This document shows, one piece after another, positions 43,785 through 52,352 of a stretch of DNA of 64,000 nt; within the stretch, counting starts at the first letter, position 1; each line of letters starts with the position of its first letter. The DNA is from Hyphomonas sp. (GTDB lineage: Bacteria; Pseudomonadota; Alphaproteobacteria; Caulobacterales; Hyphomonadaceae). Below the pieces are notes generated by a model that was not told the origin of the DNA, did not search any database, and worked only from the letters and a program-made list of their open reading frames with translations. The translations under genes and the position numbers were made by a program. The DNA lies in assembly GCF_018402285.1 (NCBI RefSeq), contig NZ_JAGYJH010000003.1, positions 1,116,001 through 1,180,000 on the forward strand, read 5' to 3'.

Positions 43785-45359
43785 ATGTCCGACATTGAAA
43801 CTGCCGCCACGATGACCGGCGCCGAGGCGCTCGTTTCCACTCTGGCCGATCATGGCGTCACCGCCTGTTTTGCCAATCCCGGCACCTCGGAGATGCATCT
43901 TGTCACCGCGCTTGACCGCGAGCCGCGCATCCGTTCGGTGCTTTGCCTCTTCGAGGGCGTGGCAACCGGCGCGGCCGATGGCTATGCCCGCGTCACGGGC
44001 CGGCCTGCCATGACGCTCTTGCATCTGGGCGCAGGCTTCATGAACGCCGGGGCGAACATCCACAATGCCAAGCGCGCCTGGACGCCGATGATCAACGTGA
44101 TCGGGGATCATGCCGTGCCGCATCTGCGCTATGACGCCCCGCTCACCTCCAACATCATGGGCCTTGCGGGCCCGAACTCTGTCTGGATCAAGTCTGCCGA
44201 TCATGTCTCCGCCACCGGCGATCTCGCCGCCGAGGCCTGGGCGGCGAGCTTTGGCCCCGTGCCCGGCCCGGTCTCGCTGATCCTTCCGGCCGACTCCGCC
44301 TGGACCGAAGGCGCAAGGCCCGGCCAGACCCGCGCCCAGCCTTTCCTGCGCGCGCCGGACGCGGCCCGCATCGAGGCGGCCGCCAAGGCCGTGAAGTCCG
44401 CGGGGAAGCCGATGATCCTGATCAGCGGCACGGCGCTCACCGGTCCGGGTCTGGGTCATGCGGCCCGCCTGAAAGCTGCCGGCATCCGTGTTCTGACGGA
44501 TACGTTCTTTCCGCGGCAGGTGCGCGGCGCGGGCATCTTTGCGCCCGAGCGGATGCAGTATTTCGCCGAAGGCGCAATGGCAGACCTTGAAGGCACAGAC
44601 CTGATGCTGATCGCCGGCACGCAGGTGCCCGTTGCCTTCTTCGCCTATCCCGGCAAGCCAAGCCTTCTGGTTCCCGAAGGCTGCACGCCAATGGTGCTCG
44701 GCGGCCCGGAAAGCGACAGCGCCGCCATCCTCGAAGCCCTTGCCGACACGCTTGGCCTGACCGAAGCGGCCCCTGTGCAAGCGCTTGACCTGCCTGCCGC
44801 GCCCACTGGCGGGCTGAATGCCGCCACCATCGGCGCCTCCATCGCGCGCCATATGCCCGAAGGCACCTTCGTCTCTGATGACGGGGTTTCCAACGGCCTG
44901 CCAAGCTTCATGATGACCGGCCGGGCGCGCCCGCATGACTGGATGATGCTGACCGGCGGAGCGATCGGGCAGGGCATGCCGCTGGCGCTGGGCGCTGCCA
45001 TCGGCGCCAAGGGCCGCAAGGTACTCTGCCTCACGGGCGACGGCGCGGGCATGTATACCAACCAGGCTCTCTGGAGCATGGCACGTGAGAAGGCAGACGT
45101 CGTTACCGTCGTCTTCGTCAACCATTCCTACCGTATCCTGAACATCGAGCTCGCCCGCACCGGAGCCGGTAATCCCGGCCGCGTGGCGGCAGACCTCCTC
45201 GGCCTCGGCCGCCCGGAGATCGACTGGGTGAAACTTTCCCAGGCGCAGGGCGTGCCGGCGGTCGACGCAACAACGGCGGAGGAATTCGACGCAGCCCTCG
45301 CCCGTGCCTTCAGCGAGCCTGGCCCGCACCTCATCGCAGCGCATGTGCCTGCGCGCTAG
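43785..45359 (+). CDS. Thiamine-diphosphate enzyme, acetolactate synthase large-subunit family
   Basis: 524 residues with three ThDP-enzyme domains. The catalytic Glu region is CLFEGVATGAADGYAR; GDGAGMYTNQALWSM through FVNHSYRIL is the ThDP motif (GDG to N). It is shorter than catabolic or biosynthetic AHAS and has no adjacent small subunit, so it may be a benzoylformate-decarboxylase-like or glyoxylate-carboligase-like enzyme instead of IlvB. GGGGAGG precedes the ATG. Confidence 0.85.
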   Translation: MSDIETAATMTGAEALVSTLADHGVTACFANPGTSEMHLVTALDREPRIRSVLCLFEGVATGAADGYARVTGRPAMTLLHLGAGFMNAGANIHNAKRAWTPMINVIGDHAVPHLRYDAPLTSNIMGLAGPNSVWIKSADHVSATGDLAAEAWAASFGPVPGPVSLILPADSAWTEGARPGQTRAQPFLRAPDAARIEAAAKAVKSAGKPMILISGTALTGPGLGHAARLKAAGIRVLTDTFFPRQVRGAGIFAPERMQYFAEGAMADLEGTDLMLIAGTQVPVAFFAYPGKPSLLVPEGCTPMVLGGPESDSAAILEALADTLGLTEAAPVQALDLPAAPTGGLNAATIGASIARHMPEGTFVSDDGVSNGLPSFMMTGRARPHDWMMLTGGAIGQGMPLALGAAIGAKGRKVLCLTGDGAGMYTNQALWSMAREKADVVTVVFVNHSYRILNIELARTGAGNPGRVAADLLGLGRPEIDWVKLSQAQGVPAVDATTAEEFDAALARAFSEPGPHLIAAHVPAR

Positions 45360-45378
45360 GGCGGCGGGATCAACTAAA

Positions 45379-45408
45379 AAAGCCCCCGGAAGAAATTCCG
45401 GGGGCTTT
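45379..45408. terminator. Bidirectional terminator between the ThDP enzyme and the S9 peptidase
   Basis: A 13-bp stem (AAAGCCCCCGGAA, TTCCGGGGGCTTT) closed by a GAAA tetraloop, with A and T runs on both sides, placed between convergent genes. Confidence 0.92.
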
Positions 45409-45432
45409 ACTTTCTGACCCAGATCCCGAGAG

Positions 45433-47514
45433 CTACTCAGCTGCGTCTTTTTCCTTTTTCGCCGGATCATATCTGGCAAACCAGCCCATGATGTTGTCCG
45501 TCTTGGCTATCAGGCGGCTGGGGCGGGCGGCGATATAGTGCGGCGAGCCGGGAATGCGGATGAGCGCGGTATCGACCCCGTTCATCTTGAGGCCCGTATA
45601 GAACTGCTCGGCTTCCCATGTCGGTGTACGGAAATCCTCTTCGCCCACCATCATCAGGGTTGGCGTCGTCACCTTGTCGACATAGCGGATCGGCGAGCGC
45701 TCAAGGAAGGCTTCCGGGTTGGACCAGGGGTCTTCGCGTATCCAGTGGCGCCGCACGAACTGGGCAATATCGGCTGACAGCGCCATTGTCATCCAGTTGA
45801 TCACCGGCTTGACCGAGGCAGCGGCCGCAAAGCGATCGGTCTTGGTCACGATCCAGGCGGTCAGTATGCCGCCGCCTGATCCTCCGGTTACGAACAGACG
45901 GTCTTCGCTGACATAGTTGCGCTTCACCAGCTCATCCACGACGCTCATCAGGTCGTAATAATCATTGCCCGGATAGGCCCGGTCGATGGCGAGTGCGAAC
46001 TCTTCGCCATAGCCCGTCGAGCCGCGCGGGTTCGTCCAGACAGTGACATAACCTTCGGCCGCAAAGCGCTGGATTTCGCTGGCAAAATAGGGGCCATACA
46101 TCGCATAGGGTCCGCCATGGATTTCCATGATCATCGGGAAACTGCCATCAGCCTTGAAGTCCGGGGGCAGGGCGACCCAGGCTTCGATCTCCAGCCCGTC
46201 ATGGCTGGACGGCACCTTCAGCTCCTCGACGCGCGCCATTTCCAGATAGGGCAGGATGTCCTCATTGAGGGCCGTGGCAACCTTGGCGCCCTTGCCGTCG
46301 ATCCCGGCAAACGCCACTTCAGAAGGCCGCCCCGCAAATCCGGCAGTATAGGCAAGGACGGGCTTTTTCCCTCCGCTGACGGAGAAGCTGCCATCGGCAT
46401 AGGGTCGCCCGATCGAGGCGCCCCCAATATCGGTCACGAGTTTTGTGGCACGGCCGTTGAGATCAATCCGGAAAAGGCTGAGAACGCCGTGATCTTCAGA
46501 CAGCACCAGCAGGCTCTTGCCATCGGGCGCCCACAGGGTCTGGCCGATGCTGCCGGGGAAGTCGGCCGCGATTTCCCGCGTGTCGCTGCCGTCGGCATTC
46601 ATCAGGTAGAGATTGTCCTGTTGATAGGAGAGCACCTTGTCGTCAAACCCGCGATAGGCAACCGTCTTGCCGTCAGGCGAGACAACCGGGCCGTAGTCCG
46701 GCCCGTCGCGGCTCGTCAGGGGGCTGATCGAAAGGTCGGCCAGGCTGACCGCATAAAGTTCGCTCTCCACAGGATCGAGGTCTGCGTCCTCAGCGAGATT
46801 GCCCGAGACCAGCAGAGTGCCATTGCCCAGCCAGGCCGGGCCGCCGAGGTCGTTGTCTTCAAACGTCACCTGACGCGGCGTGCCGCCGTCCACGGGCAAC
46901 ACAAAGATCTGCGTCGTGCCGTCCTTGAGATAGCCAGCCCCGTCAAAGCGGAACTGGAGGCGGTCATAGACCCTGACCGGATCGCTCCATTTACCGCCTT
47001 CTGGCGTCGCGGGCGCCTTTGCAAAGCTCGGCGTTTCTCCGGGCACGAACATCGAGAAGGCAATGAACTTCCCGTCCGGCGACCAGGCAGGCTGCGACGG
47101 CGCCTGCAGGAACTGGGCGAGCGGGTGGCTGCGCCCGGTGTCGGGATAATAGACGCGCAGTTCCGGCTTGCCGGCCGCGGCGGTCGCATAGATCAGGCGC
47201 GAGCCATCAGGCGACCAGCGCGGGTTGGACGCGCCTTCGGCGCTCACCACCAGCGGGCGATGATTGCCGGTAGCGGTGTCGATGCTCCAGAGCTGGCCCG
47301 TATCCCGGTCCGTCATCCTGTCCATCGACCGGCGGACATAGACGAGGGTTTTGCCGTCCGGGGAAACCTGCGGATCGGTCGCGTATTCCATGTCGAACAC
47401 GCGCTCGGCGGTAAAGCGCTTGGACGGCGCCTTGTCTTTCTCTGTGTCTGCCATGGCCGGCGTGATCGCCAGCAGGAGCGAAACGCTCGCCACGGTCATT
47501 ATGCGGGAAAACAT
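45433..47514 (-). CDS. S9 family (prolyl oligopeptidase-like) serine peptidase, exported
   Basis: 693 residues. The signal peptide (MFSRIMTVASVSLLLAITPAMA) is followed by a WD40-like beta-propeller (about 35-430, with repeated SPDG and WSPDG motifs) and an alpha/beta-hydrolase domain (about 440-690). The catalytic residues are Ser in VTGGSGGG, an Asp near GEEDFRT and His in GSPHYIAARP. GGAGGGG lies just before the ATG at 47514; the in-frame ATG at 47529 is less well placed. Single gene with a terminator downstream. Confidence 0.92.
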   Translation of the reverse strand: MFSRIMTVASVSLLLAITPAMADTEKDKAPSKRFTAERVFDMEYATDPQVSPDGKTLVYVRRSMDRMTDRDTGQLWSIDTATGNHRPLVVSAEGASNPRWSPDGSRLIYATAAAGKPELRVYYPDTGRSHPLAQFLQAPSQPAWSPDGKFIAFSMFVPGETPSFAKAPATPEGGKWSDPVRVYDRLQFRFDGAGYLKDGTTQIFVLPVDGGTPRQVTFEDNDLGGPAWLGNGTLLVSGNLAEDADLDPVESELYAVSLADLSISPLTSRDGPDYGPVVSPDGKTVAYRGFDDKVLSYQQDNLYLMNADGSDTREIAADFPGSIGQTLWAPDGKSLLVLSEDHGVLSLFRIDLNGRATKLVTDIGGASIGRPYADGSFSVSGGKKPVLAYTAGFAGRPSEVAFAGIDGKGAKVATALNEDILPYLEMARVEELKVPSSHDGLEIEAWVALPPDFKADGSFPMIMEIHGGPYAMYGPYFASEIQRFAAEGYVTVWTNPRGSTGYGEEFALAIDRAYPGNDYYDLMSVVDELVKRNYVSEDRLFVTGGSGGGILTAWIVTKTDRFAAAASVKPVINWMTMALSADIAQFVRRHWIREDPWSNPEAFLERSPIRYVDKVTTPTLMMVGEEDFRTPTWEAEQFYTGLKMNGVDTALIRIPGSPHYIAARPSRLIAKTDNIMGWFARYDPAKKEKDAAE

Positions 47515-48016
47515 AGATAGCCCCTCCATCCGCAATTTTCTGTGCGCTTGGCGTAACATGCTGAATGCGCTGGGCAAGGGCCGGCGGCGATCCGGGCTTG
47601 CGATTCGGGGCCTGCTCACGCATATAGCCCTCGGAGGCAGGCGGCGGACGGGCCGCTCGCCAATCGGGTCAGGCGGGGAACCGAGCAGCCCTAACGAGCT
47701 TCAGTCCGGGTCGTTTGCCTGTCTCCACCCACTCCCCTCATTCGCGAATCCCGAATCTGCGTCACAAGCGCGGGGCGATTCTGTTGAGATGCGGTGCCCC
47801 ACACCAGCGCCAGAGGCGGCCAGCCTCCGGCAAGCGTTCGCCGGGGCGGGAAAATTCATCAAATGAGCCTCTTTCACGCCTGCACCATAAGACGCTACAC
47901 TCCCTTTGAATCGCCCGTATTCACTGGAACAGGGGCGCCCGGTTAAGCGTTTGTTTACCGGATTTCCACGGTCTTCTTGACGGATTTGCGAATTGACCGT
48001 TGACCGGAAATTAACC
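47515..48016. other. 500-bp non-coding region between the S9 peptidase and nrdA
   Basis: No credible gene here; the open frames use poor codons. It holds five GANTC sites (47602, 47746, 47753, 47777 and 47908) and a CtrA-like TTAAGCGTTTGTTTAC (47943-47958), followed by the NrdR boxes. Promoters for both divergent genes must lie in it. Confidence 0.6.
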
Positions 48017-48021
48017 TTCCG

Positions 48022-48037
48022 ACACTATATCTTGTGT
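48022..48037 (+). promoter_or_regulatory. NrdR box 1 upstream of nrdA
   Basis: ACACTATATCTTGTGT matches the NrdR consensus acaCwAtATaTwGtgt, with the flanking CCG/CGG extending the dyad. NrdR, a zinc-ribbon/ATP-cone repressor, binds such boxes in pairs to repress ribonucleotide reductase genes. It lies 95 bases before the nrdA start. Confidence 0.88.
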
Positions 48038-48052
48038 CGGGGCAAAGGAGTG

Positions 48053-48068
48053 AGACCACATCTGGTTT
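48053..48068 (+). promoter_or_regulatory. NrdR box 2 (degenerate) upstream of nrdA
   Basis: AGACCACATCTGGTTT keeps the core C-x-A-x-AT-x-T-x-G and most half-site bases. Its centre is 31 bases from that of box 1 with 15 bases between, the spacing usual for paired NrdR boxes. The second box is often weaker in such pairs. Confidence 0.68.
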
Positions 48069-48116
48069 AACTCCCGCGATATCCCTATATCCGCAGGAAC
48101 ATCGAGGAGGGTGGCC

Positions 48117-49985
48117 ATGTCGGCAACCAACGCTAAATCCGTCGCCAGTGAAGCCGCCCGCAAAGGCAAGCCGAAAGCTGGTGGGGGCGCGAAAGTGGCG
48201 CTCGTGCCGGTCAACCAGGTTGTGACCGACCCGTCGCGCGACGCGTTGCTGACCGATTTTGGCAAGAAGACGCTCGACGACCGCTACCTGCTTCCGGGCG
48301 AGTCGTATCAGGACATGTTTGCCCGCGTCGCCACCGCCTTTGCGGATGATGCCGACCATGCCCAGCGTATCTATGACTATATCTCGCGCCTCTGGTTCAT
48401 GCCGGCGACGCCTGTGCTCTCCAATGGCGGGGCCGATCGCGGCCTGCCGATTTCCTGCTTCCTCAACCAGGTCGGCGATTCGCTGGACGACATCGTCGAG
48501 ACCTGGACCGAGAATGTCTGGCTCGCCTCCAATGGCGGCGGCATCGGCACATATTGGGGCAATGTCCGATCGATTGGCGAAAAGGTCGGCCAGAACGGGC
48601 AGACCTCCGGCATCATCCCCTTCATCCGCGTGATGGACTCCCTCACCCTCGCGATCAGCCAGGGCTCGCTGCGCCGCGGCTCGGCTGCCTGCTATCTTGA
48701 TGTGCACCACCCGGAAATTGAGGAGTTCCTCGAAATCCGCAAAGCCTCGGGCGACTTCAACCGTAAATCGCTGAACCTCCATCACGGCATCAACATCACC
48801 GACGGCTTCATGGAAGCTGTCCGCAGTGATGAAGACTTCGGCCTGATCAGCCCGAAATCGGGCGAGGTTCTTAAATACGTCAACGCCCGCAAACTCTGGC
48901 AGAAGATCCTCGAACTGCGCATGCAGACCGGAGAGCCCTACCTCCTGTTTACCGATACGGTGAACAATGCCATGCCCGCCCACCAGAAACGGCTTGGCCT
49001 CAAGGTTACCCAGTCGAACCTCTGCTCGGAAATTACCCTGCCGACCGGCGTCGACCATCGCGGCATCGACCGGACGGCTGTCTGCTGCCTTTCTTCGGTC
49101 AATGCCGAGACCTTCCTGGAATGGTCGAAGGAGCCGATGTTCCTGGAGGACGTCTTCCGCTTCCTCGATAACGTCCTGGAAGACTTCATCCAGCGCGCCC
49201 CGCCGGAAATGGCCCGCGCCGTCTATTCGGCCAAGCGCGAGCGCTCTGTCGGTCTCGGCGTCATGGGCTTCCACTCCTTCCTGCAGGCAATGAACGTCTC
49301 GCTGGAAAGCGCGACCGCCAAGGCGCTGAACCTCAAGATATTCAAGCACATCCGTCAGGGCGCGGATGCAGCCTCGGTGAAACTTGCCAAGGAACGCGGC
49401 CCCTGTGAAGATGCCCGCGATGTCGGCATGATGGCCCGCTTCTCCAACAAGCTCGCCGTTGCCCCCACCGCGTCGATCTCGATCATCTGCGGCGGCACCT
49501 CGGCTGGCATCGAGCCCATCCCGGCCAACGTCTACACCCACAAGACCCTCTCGGGCTCCTTCACGGTGAAGAACCAGCAGCTGGAGACCCTGCTCGAATC
49601 GAAAGGCCTGAACTCTGACGAGATCTGGAATTCGATCCTCGAGCATGAAGGCTCGGTCCAGCATCTTGATTGCCTTGACGCGCAGGAGAAGGATGTCTTC
49701 AAGACCGCCTTCGAGCTCGACCAGCGCTGGATCATCGAGCTGGCGGCCGACCGCACGCCGTTCATCTGTCAGTCGCAGTCGCTGAACCTCTTCCTGCCGG
49801 GCGACATCAACAAGTGGGACCTCCACATGCTCCATTGGACGGCATGGGAGCGCGGCCTGAAATCGCTCTATTATTGCCGCTCCAAATCGGTCCAGCGCGC
49901 GGCCTTTGCCGGGTCTGAGAGAGCGGAAGTCGAGAAGCTCGAAGTCGAGAGCACCGACTATGACGAGTGCCTTGCCTGCCAATAA
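48117..49985 (+). CDS. nrdA: Ribonucleoside-diphosphate reductase alpha subunit, class I, lacking ATP cone
   Basis: 622 residues. Makes deoxyribonucleotides. Redox and radical residues are visible: LPISCFLN (Cys), SNLCSEI (Asn, Cys, Glu), VCCLSSVN, the Tyr pair in SLYYCRSKS and the C-terminal DECLACQ redox pair. An N-terminal basic, Ala-rich tail (about 1-25) takes the place of an ATP cone, so overall dATP inhibition through that domain is not expected. The ATG at 48117 follows GAGGAGG at 6 bases; a GTG at 48111 lacks spacing. No nrdB is adjacent. Confidence 0.93.
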   Translation: MSATNAKSVASEAARKGKPKAGGGAKVALVPVNQVVTDPSRDALLTDFGKKTLDDRYLLPGESYQDMFARVATAFADDADHAQRIYDYISRLWFMPATPVLSNGGADRGLPISCFLNQVGDSLDDIVETWTENVWLASNGGGIGTYWGNVRSIGEKVGQNGQTSGIIPFIRVMDSLTLAISQGSLRRGSAACYLDVHHPEIEEFLEIRKASGDFNRKSLNLHHGINITDGFMEAVRSDEDFGLISPKSGEVLKYVNARKLWQKILELRMQTGEPYLLFTDTVNNAMPAHQKRLGLKVTQSNLCSEITLPTGVDHRGIDRTAVCCLSSVNAETFLEWSKEPMFLEDVFRFLDNVLEDFIQRAPPEMARAVYSAKRERSVGLGVMGFHSFLQAMNVSLESATAKALNLKIFKHIRQGADAASVKLAKERGPCEDARDVGMMARFSNKLAVAPTASISIICGGTSAGIEPIPANVYTHKTLSGSFTVKNQQLETLLESKGLNSDEIWNSILEHEGSVQHLDCLDAQEKDVFKTAFELDQRWIIELAADRTPFICQSQSLNLFLPGDINKWDLHMLHWTAWERGLKSLYYCRSKSVQRAAFAGSERAEVEKLEVESTDYDECLACQ

Positions 49986-50016
49986 GGCTGGCTGCCTGAC
50001 TTGAGTGCATTCCATC

Positions 50017-50052
50017 AAAGGGCGCTGGCTGATTCTGGCTGGCGCCCTTTTT
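50017..50052 (+). terminator. Intrinsic terminator after nrdA
   Basis: The stem AAAGGGCGC (50017-50025) and GCGCCCTTT (50042-50050) has a longer loop that includes a TGGCT direct repeat, followed by TT. Confidence 0.75.
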
Positions 50053-50313
50053 GCTGCGCGAAGTAAACAGCTGTTTGGCCAGCTTTTCGTCAATTTTCTC
50101 AACGTGTTAATCAATTCCGACCCCGTATCGCAGGGGCAGGTTTGTCAAAAAAATTTTTAGAATCTGGAACCTGTAGCGGTTTCTACAGAACGGAGCGCAA
50201 TGGCCGTCTGTTAATCTCTTCGGGGCGGAATCCGGGTTGGGCCGGTTTTCTCTTCATGATATTGGAACTGATAAGGGAGACCTTCGTTAGACATTATGTC
50301 GCGAGGAGCTACC

Positions 50314-51189
50314 TTGAGAGGCGTCAGACTTATGATGATTGCGTTTGCAACAGGTCTTGCATCACTGGCCTGCCAGGGCTGTGTCTCCGGCGATGCCATG
50401 AATGTCGCCCGGTATGAGCCAGCTGCCGAGCCCTCCCTCGGCATGACGCTCGCAGTTCCCGGCCTTATGGGCAACGGCGCGCTGAACACCCCTTCGGCAG
50501 AAGCATCCGCCTCGCTCGCCGCCACCACGGGGGCGCAGGCCATCACGCAGCTCGCCTCGCAGGGCGCGCCAATTTCCGTTGTGGCTGTTGCAGGCCCGCC
50601 GCCGGCTTTCAGCCTGACAGGTTCGGGCGTCACGGGCATGTCAGTTGTCGATACCAATCTCGGCTGGAGTGGAAGCCCCGCGCTCGCGCGCGTCGCTGCC
50701 CAGCTCTCCGCGCGCCGCGCGGGCCAGCCCATTGAAGTTATCCAGGACGTGTCGATCGGGGTCTCCATCGCCGCGCCTGCAGACCGCACCGGCCTTGCCT
50801 TTGATGTCGGGCTTGCTCCGCGCGTCGCCATCCGCGACCAGGGCGACCTGTCGAGCCAGCGTTTCGGCGGTGAAGTCCGTCTCGGTCAGGGTCTCAATAT
50901 CGTCAACCAGAGCGGCCAGCCGGAAGGCTGGTATCTGTTCCTCGGCGCGGACGGGGAAGCCCTCGTCTGGGACAATGATGGCAGCCTGCCGTCGATCGGC
51001 GATGTGCTGGACGTCCAGATGACCGACCAGGTCACTGTTGGCGACCTTCAGGCAGGTCTCTCGATCCAGCGGGCAGGGGGCGAGCTTTCGCTCAGCTATA
51101 TCCGCCGCGAAATGAAGTTCAGCGACCGCAACCGCAGCCTCTCGGACACTGAGGACTTCGCAGGGATCACCTTCACCATGCGCCGCTGA
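50314..51189 (+). CDS. Envelope protein of unknown function, probable TTG start
   Basis: 291 residues. A hydrophobic N-terminus with lipobox-like LACQGC suggests a lipoprotein. The rest is rich in Ala/Gly/Ser and beta-strand-like stretches (SLSYIRREMKF, GEVRLGQGLNIV, GWYLFLGADGEALVWD). Weakly similar in feel to lipid A deacylase-type beta-barrels, but I do not claim that. GAGGAG lies 5 bases before TTG at 50314, better than the ATG at 50296. The non-coding stretch 50053-50313 is A+T-richer and probably holds its promoter. Confidence 0.6.
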   Translation: MRGVRLMMIAFATGLASLACQGCVSGDAMNVARYEPAAEPSLGMTLAVPGLMGNGALNTPSAEASASLAATTGAQAITQLASQGAPISVVAVAGPPPAFSLTGSGVTGMSVVDTNLGWSGSPALARVAAQLSARRAGQPIEVIQDVSIGVSIAAPADRTGLAFDVGLAPRVAIRDQGDLSSQRFGGEVRLGQGLNIVNQSGQPEGWYLFLGADGEALVWDNDGSLPSIGDVLDVQMTDQVTVGDLQAGLSIQRAGGELSLSYIRREMKFSDRNRSLSDTEDFAGITFTMRR

Positions 51190-51268
51190 GCCTCCGGGCT
51201 CGCAAGTTTCCAATCCTGACACTCAGTTGGCCGGATAAATCCGGGTGACTTGGTCTGTGACGCCGCCC

Positions 51269-51838
51269 TCAATCGTCCTGATCAAGCGGCGGAGCGTCGC
51301 TCATGTCGCGGCGGGGGCGGGCAACGAGGTCGCCCAGATCGGTCAGTTCGATGAAGGTGTCGGCTTCCCGGCGCAGGTCGTCTGAAATCATCGGCGGGGT
51401 CGCGTTCATTGTCGAGACGACCGACACGCGCACGCCCTTGGCCTTCACCGCTTCCACCAGCCTGCGGAAGTCGCCATTGCCGCTGAACAGAACGATATGG
51501 TCGCAGTAAGCCGCCGCTTCGAGCATATCGACGGCAAGCTCCACATCCATGTTCCCGCGCACGCGCTTGCGCCCTTCGCGGTCCACAAACTCGCGCGCCG
51601 GCTTCTTCACGACGTTGAAACCGTTATAGGCCAGCCAGTCCACCAGCGGCCGGATGGGGCTGTATTCATCGCTCTCCACCAGCGCGGTGTAATAGCTCGC
51701 GCGCACCAGCCGGCCTCGCGACTGGAACTCCTTCAGCAGTTTCCGGAAATCGATCTCCAGCCCGACAGACCGGGCGGCGGAATAAAGATTGGCCCCGTCA
51801 ATGAAAAGCGCCAGGCGCTCATCCTTGTAAAAAGCCAT
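51269..51838 (-). CDS. NYN-domain (LabA/DUF88) PIN-like nuclease
   Basis: 189 residues, PIN-like metal-dependent ribonuclease fold. Seen: acidic residues in [13 protein letters not shown] (about 9-21), [16 protein letters not shown] and [18 protein letters not shown], then [11 protein letters not shown] proteins process or degrade RNA; the target is unknown. The ATG at 51838 gives [15 protein letters not shown]; the longer frame lacks support. Divergent from rpoZ with 155 bases between. Confidence 0.85.
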   Translation of the reverse strand: MAFYKDERLALFIDGANLYSAARSVGLEIDFRKLLKEFQSRGRLVRASYYTALVESDEYSPIRPLVDWLAYNGFNVVKKPAREFVDREGRKRVRGNMDVELAVDMLEAAAYCDHIVLFSGNGDFRRLVEAVKAKGVRVSVVSTMNATPPMISDDLRREADTFIELTDLGDLVARPRRDMSDAPPLDQDD

Positions 51839-51993
51839 TGGCTTTATCCTTTTCTTCCAATAGGGAGGGGCCAAATTCATGCCCAGGCGCGTTTACGTTC
51901 CGGAATACCGGTCCCTTGCAGAGTCTGCAAGGACGGCTTGCCGTGGCGTGCTGCAGCGCATATAAAGGGCGGTTCTTCAGGAGAATACCCCGC

Positions 51994-52344
51994 ATGGCCC
52001 GCGTTACCGTAGAAGACTGCATCCAGAAGGTTCCCAACCGCTTCGAGCTCGTTCTGCTCGCAGCCCACCGCGCCCGCATGATCCGTGAAGGATCGCCGCT
52101 GACCGTGGACCGGGACAATGACAAGGATCCGGTCGTTTCCCTGCGTGAGATCGCTGAAACCTCGGTCGACCTGAAAGTCGTCAAGGAAGCCCTTATCTCC
52201 AACCTCCAGGACATCCGTCCGGGCGAAGAGAATGAGCGCGAAGCCGACCGCGTCGCCCTGCAGGCAGCTCCTGCCGCCACCGAAGAAGATGTTCTGCGTG
52301 CCTATCAGGCAGAGCTCGAATCCGGGCGCGACGACCGGCTCTAG
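51994..52344 (+). CDS. rpoZ: RNA polymerase omega subunit
   Basis: 116 residues. [30 protein letters not shown] is the family signature, followed by a conserved SLREIAET block and an acidic, longer-than-usual tail. Helps assemble RNA polymerase and forms the ppGpp site with beta-prime. It precedes rsh with 8 bases between, so the omega subunit and the alarmone enzyme share a transcript. AGGAG is 9 bases before the ATG. Confidence 0.95.
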   Translation: MARVTVEDCIQKVPNRFELVLLAAHRARMIREGSPLTVDRDNDKDPVVSLREIAETSVDLKVVKEALISNLQDIRPGEENEREADRVALQAAPAATEEDVLRAYQAELESGRDDRL

Positions 52345-52352
52345 GAGACTCA

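Noticed and set aside
47955..50114. 719-codon minus-strand frame opposite nrdA
   Set aside because: Shadow of nrdA caused by codon bias; it also crosses the NrdR boxes.
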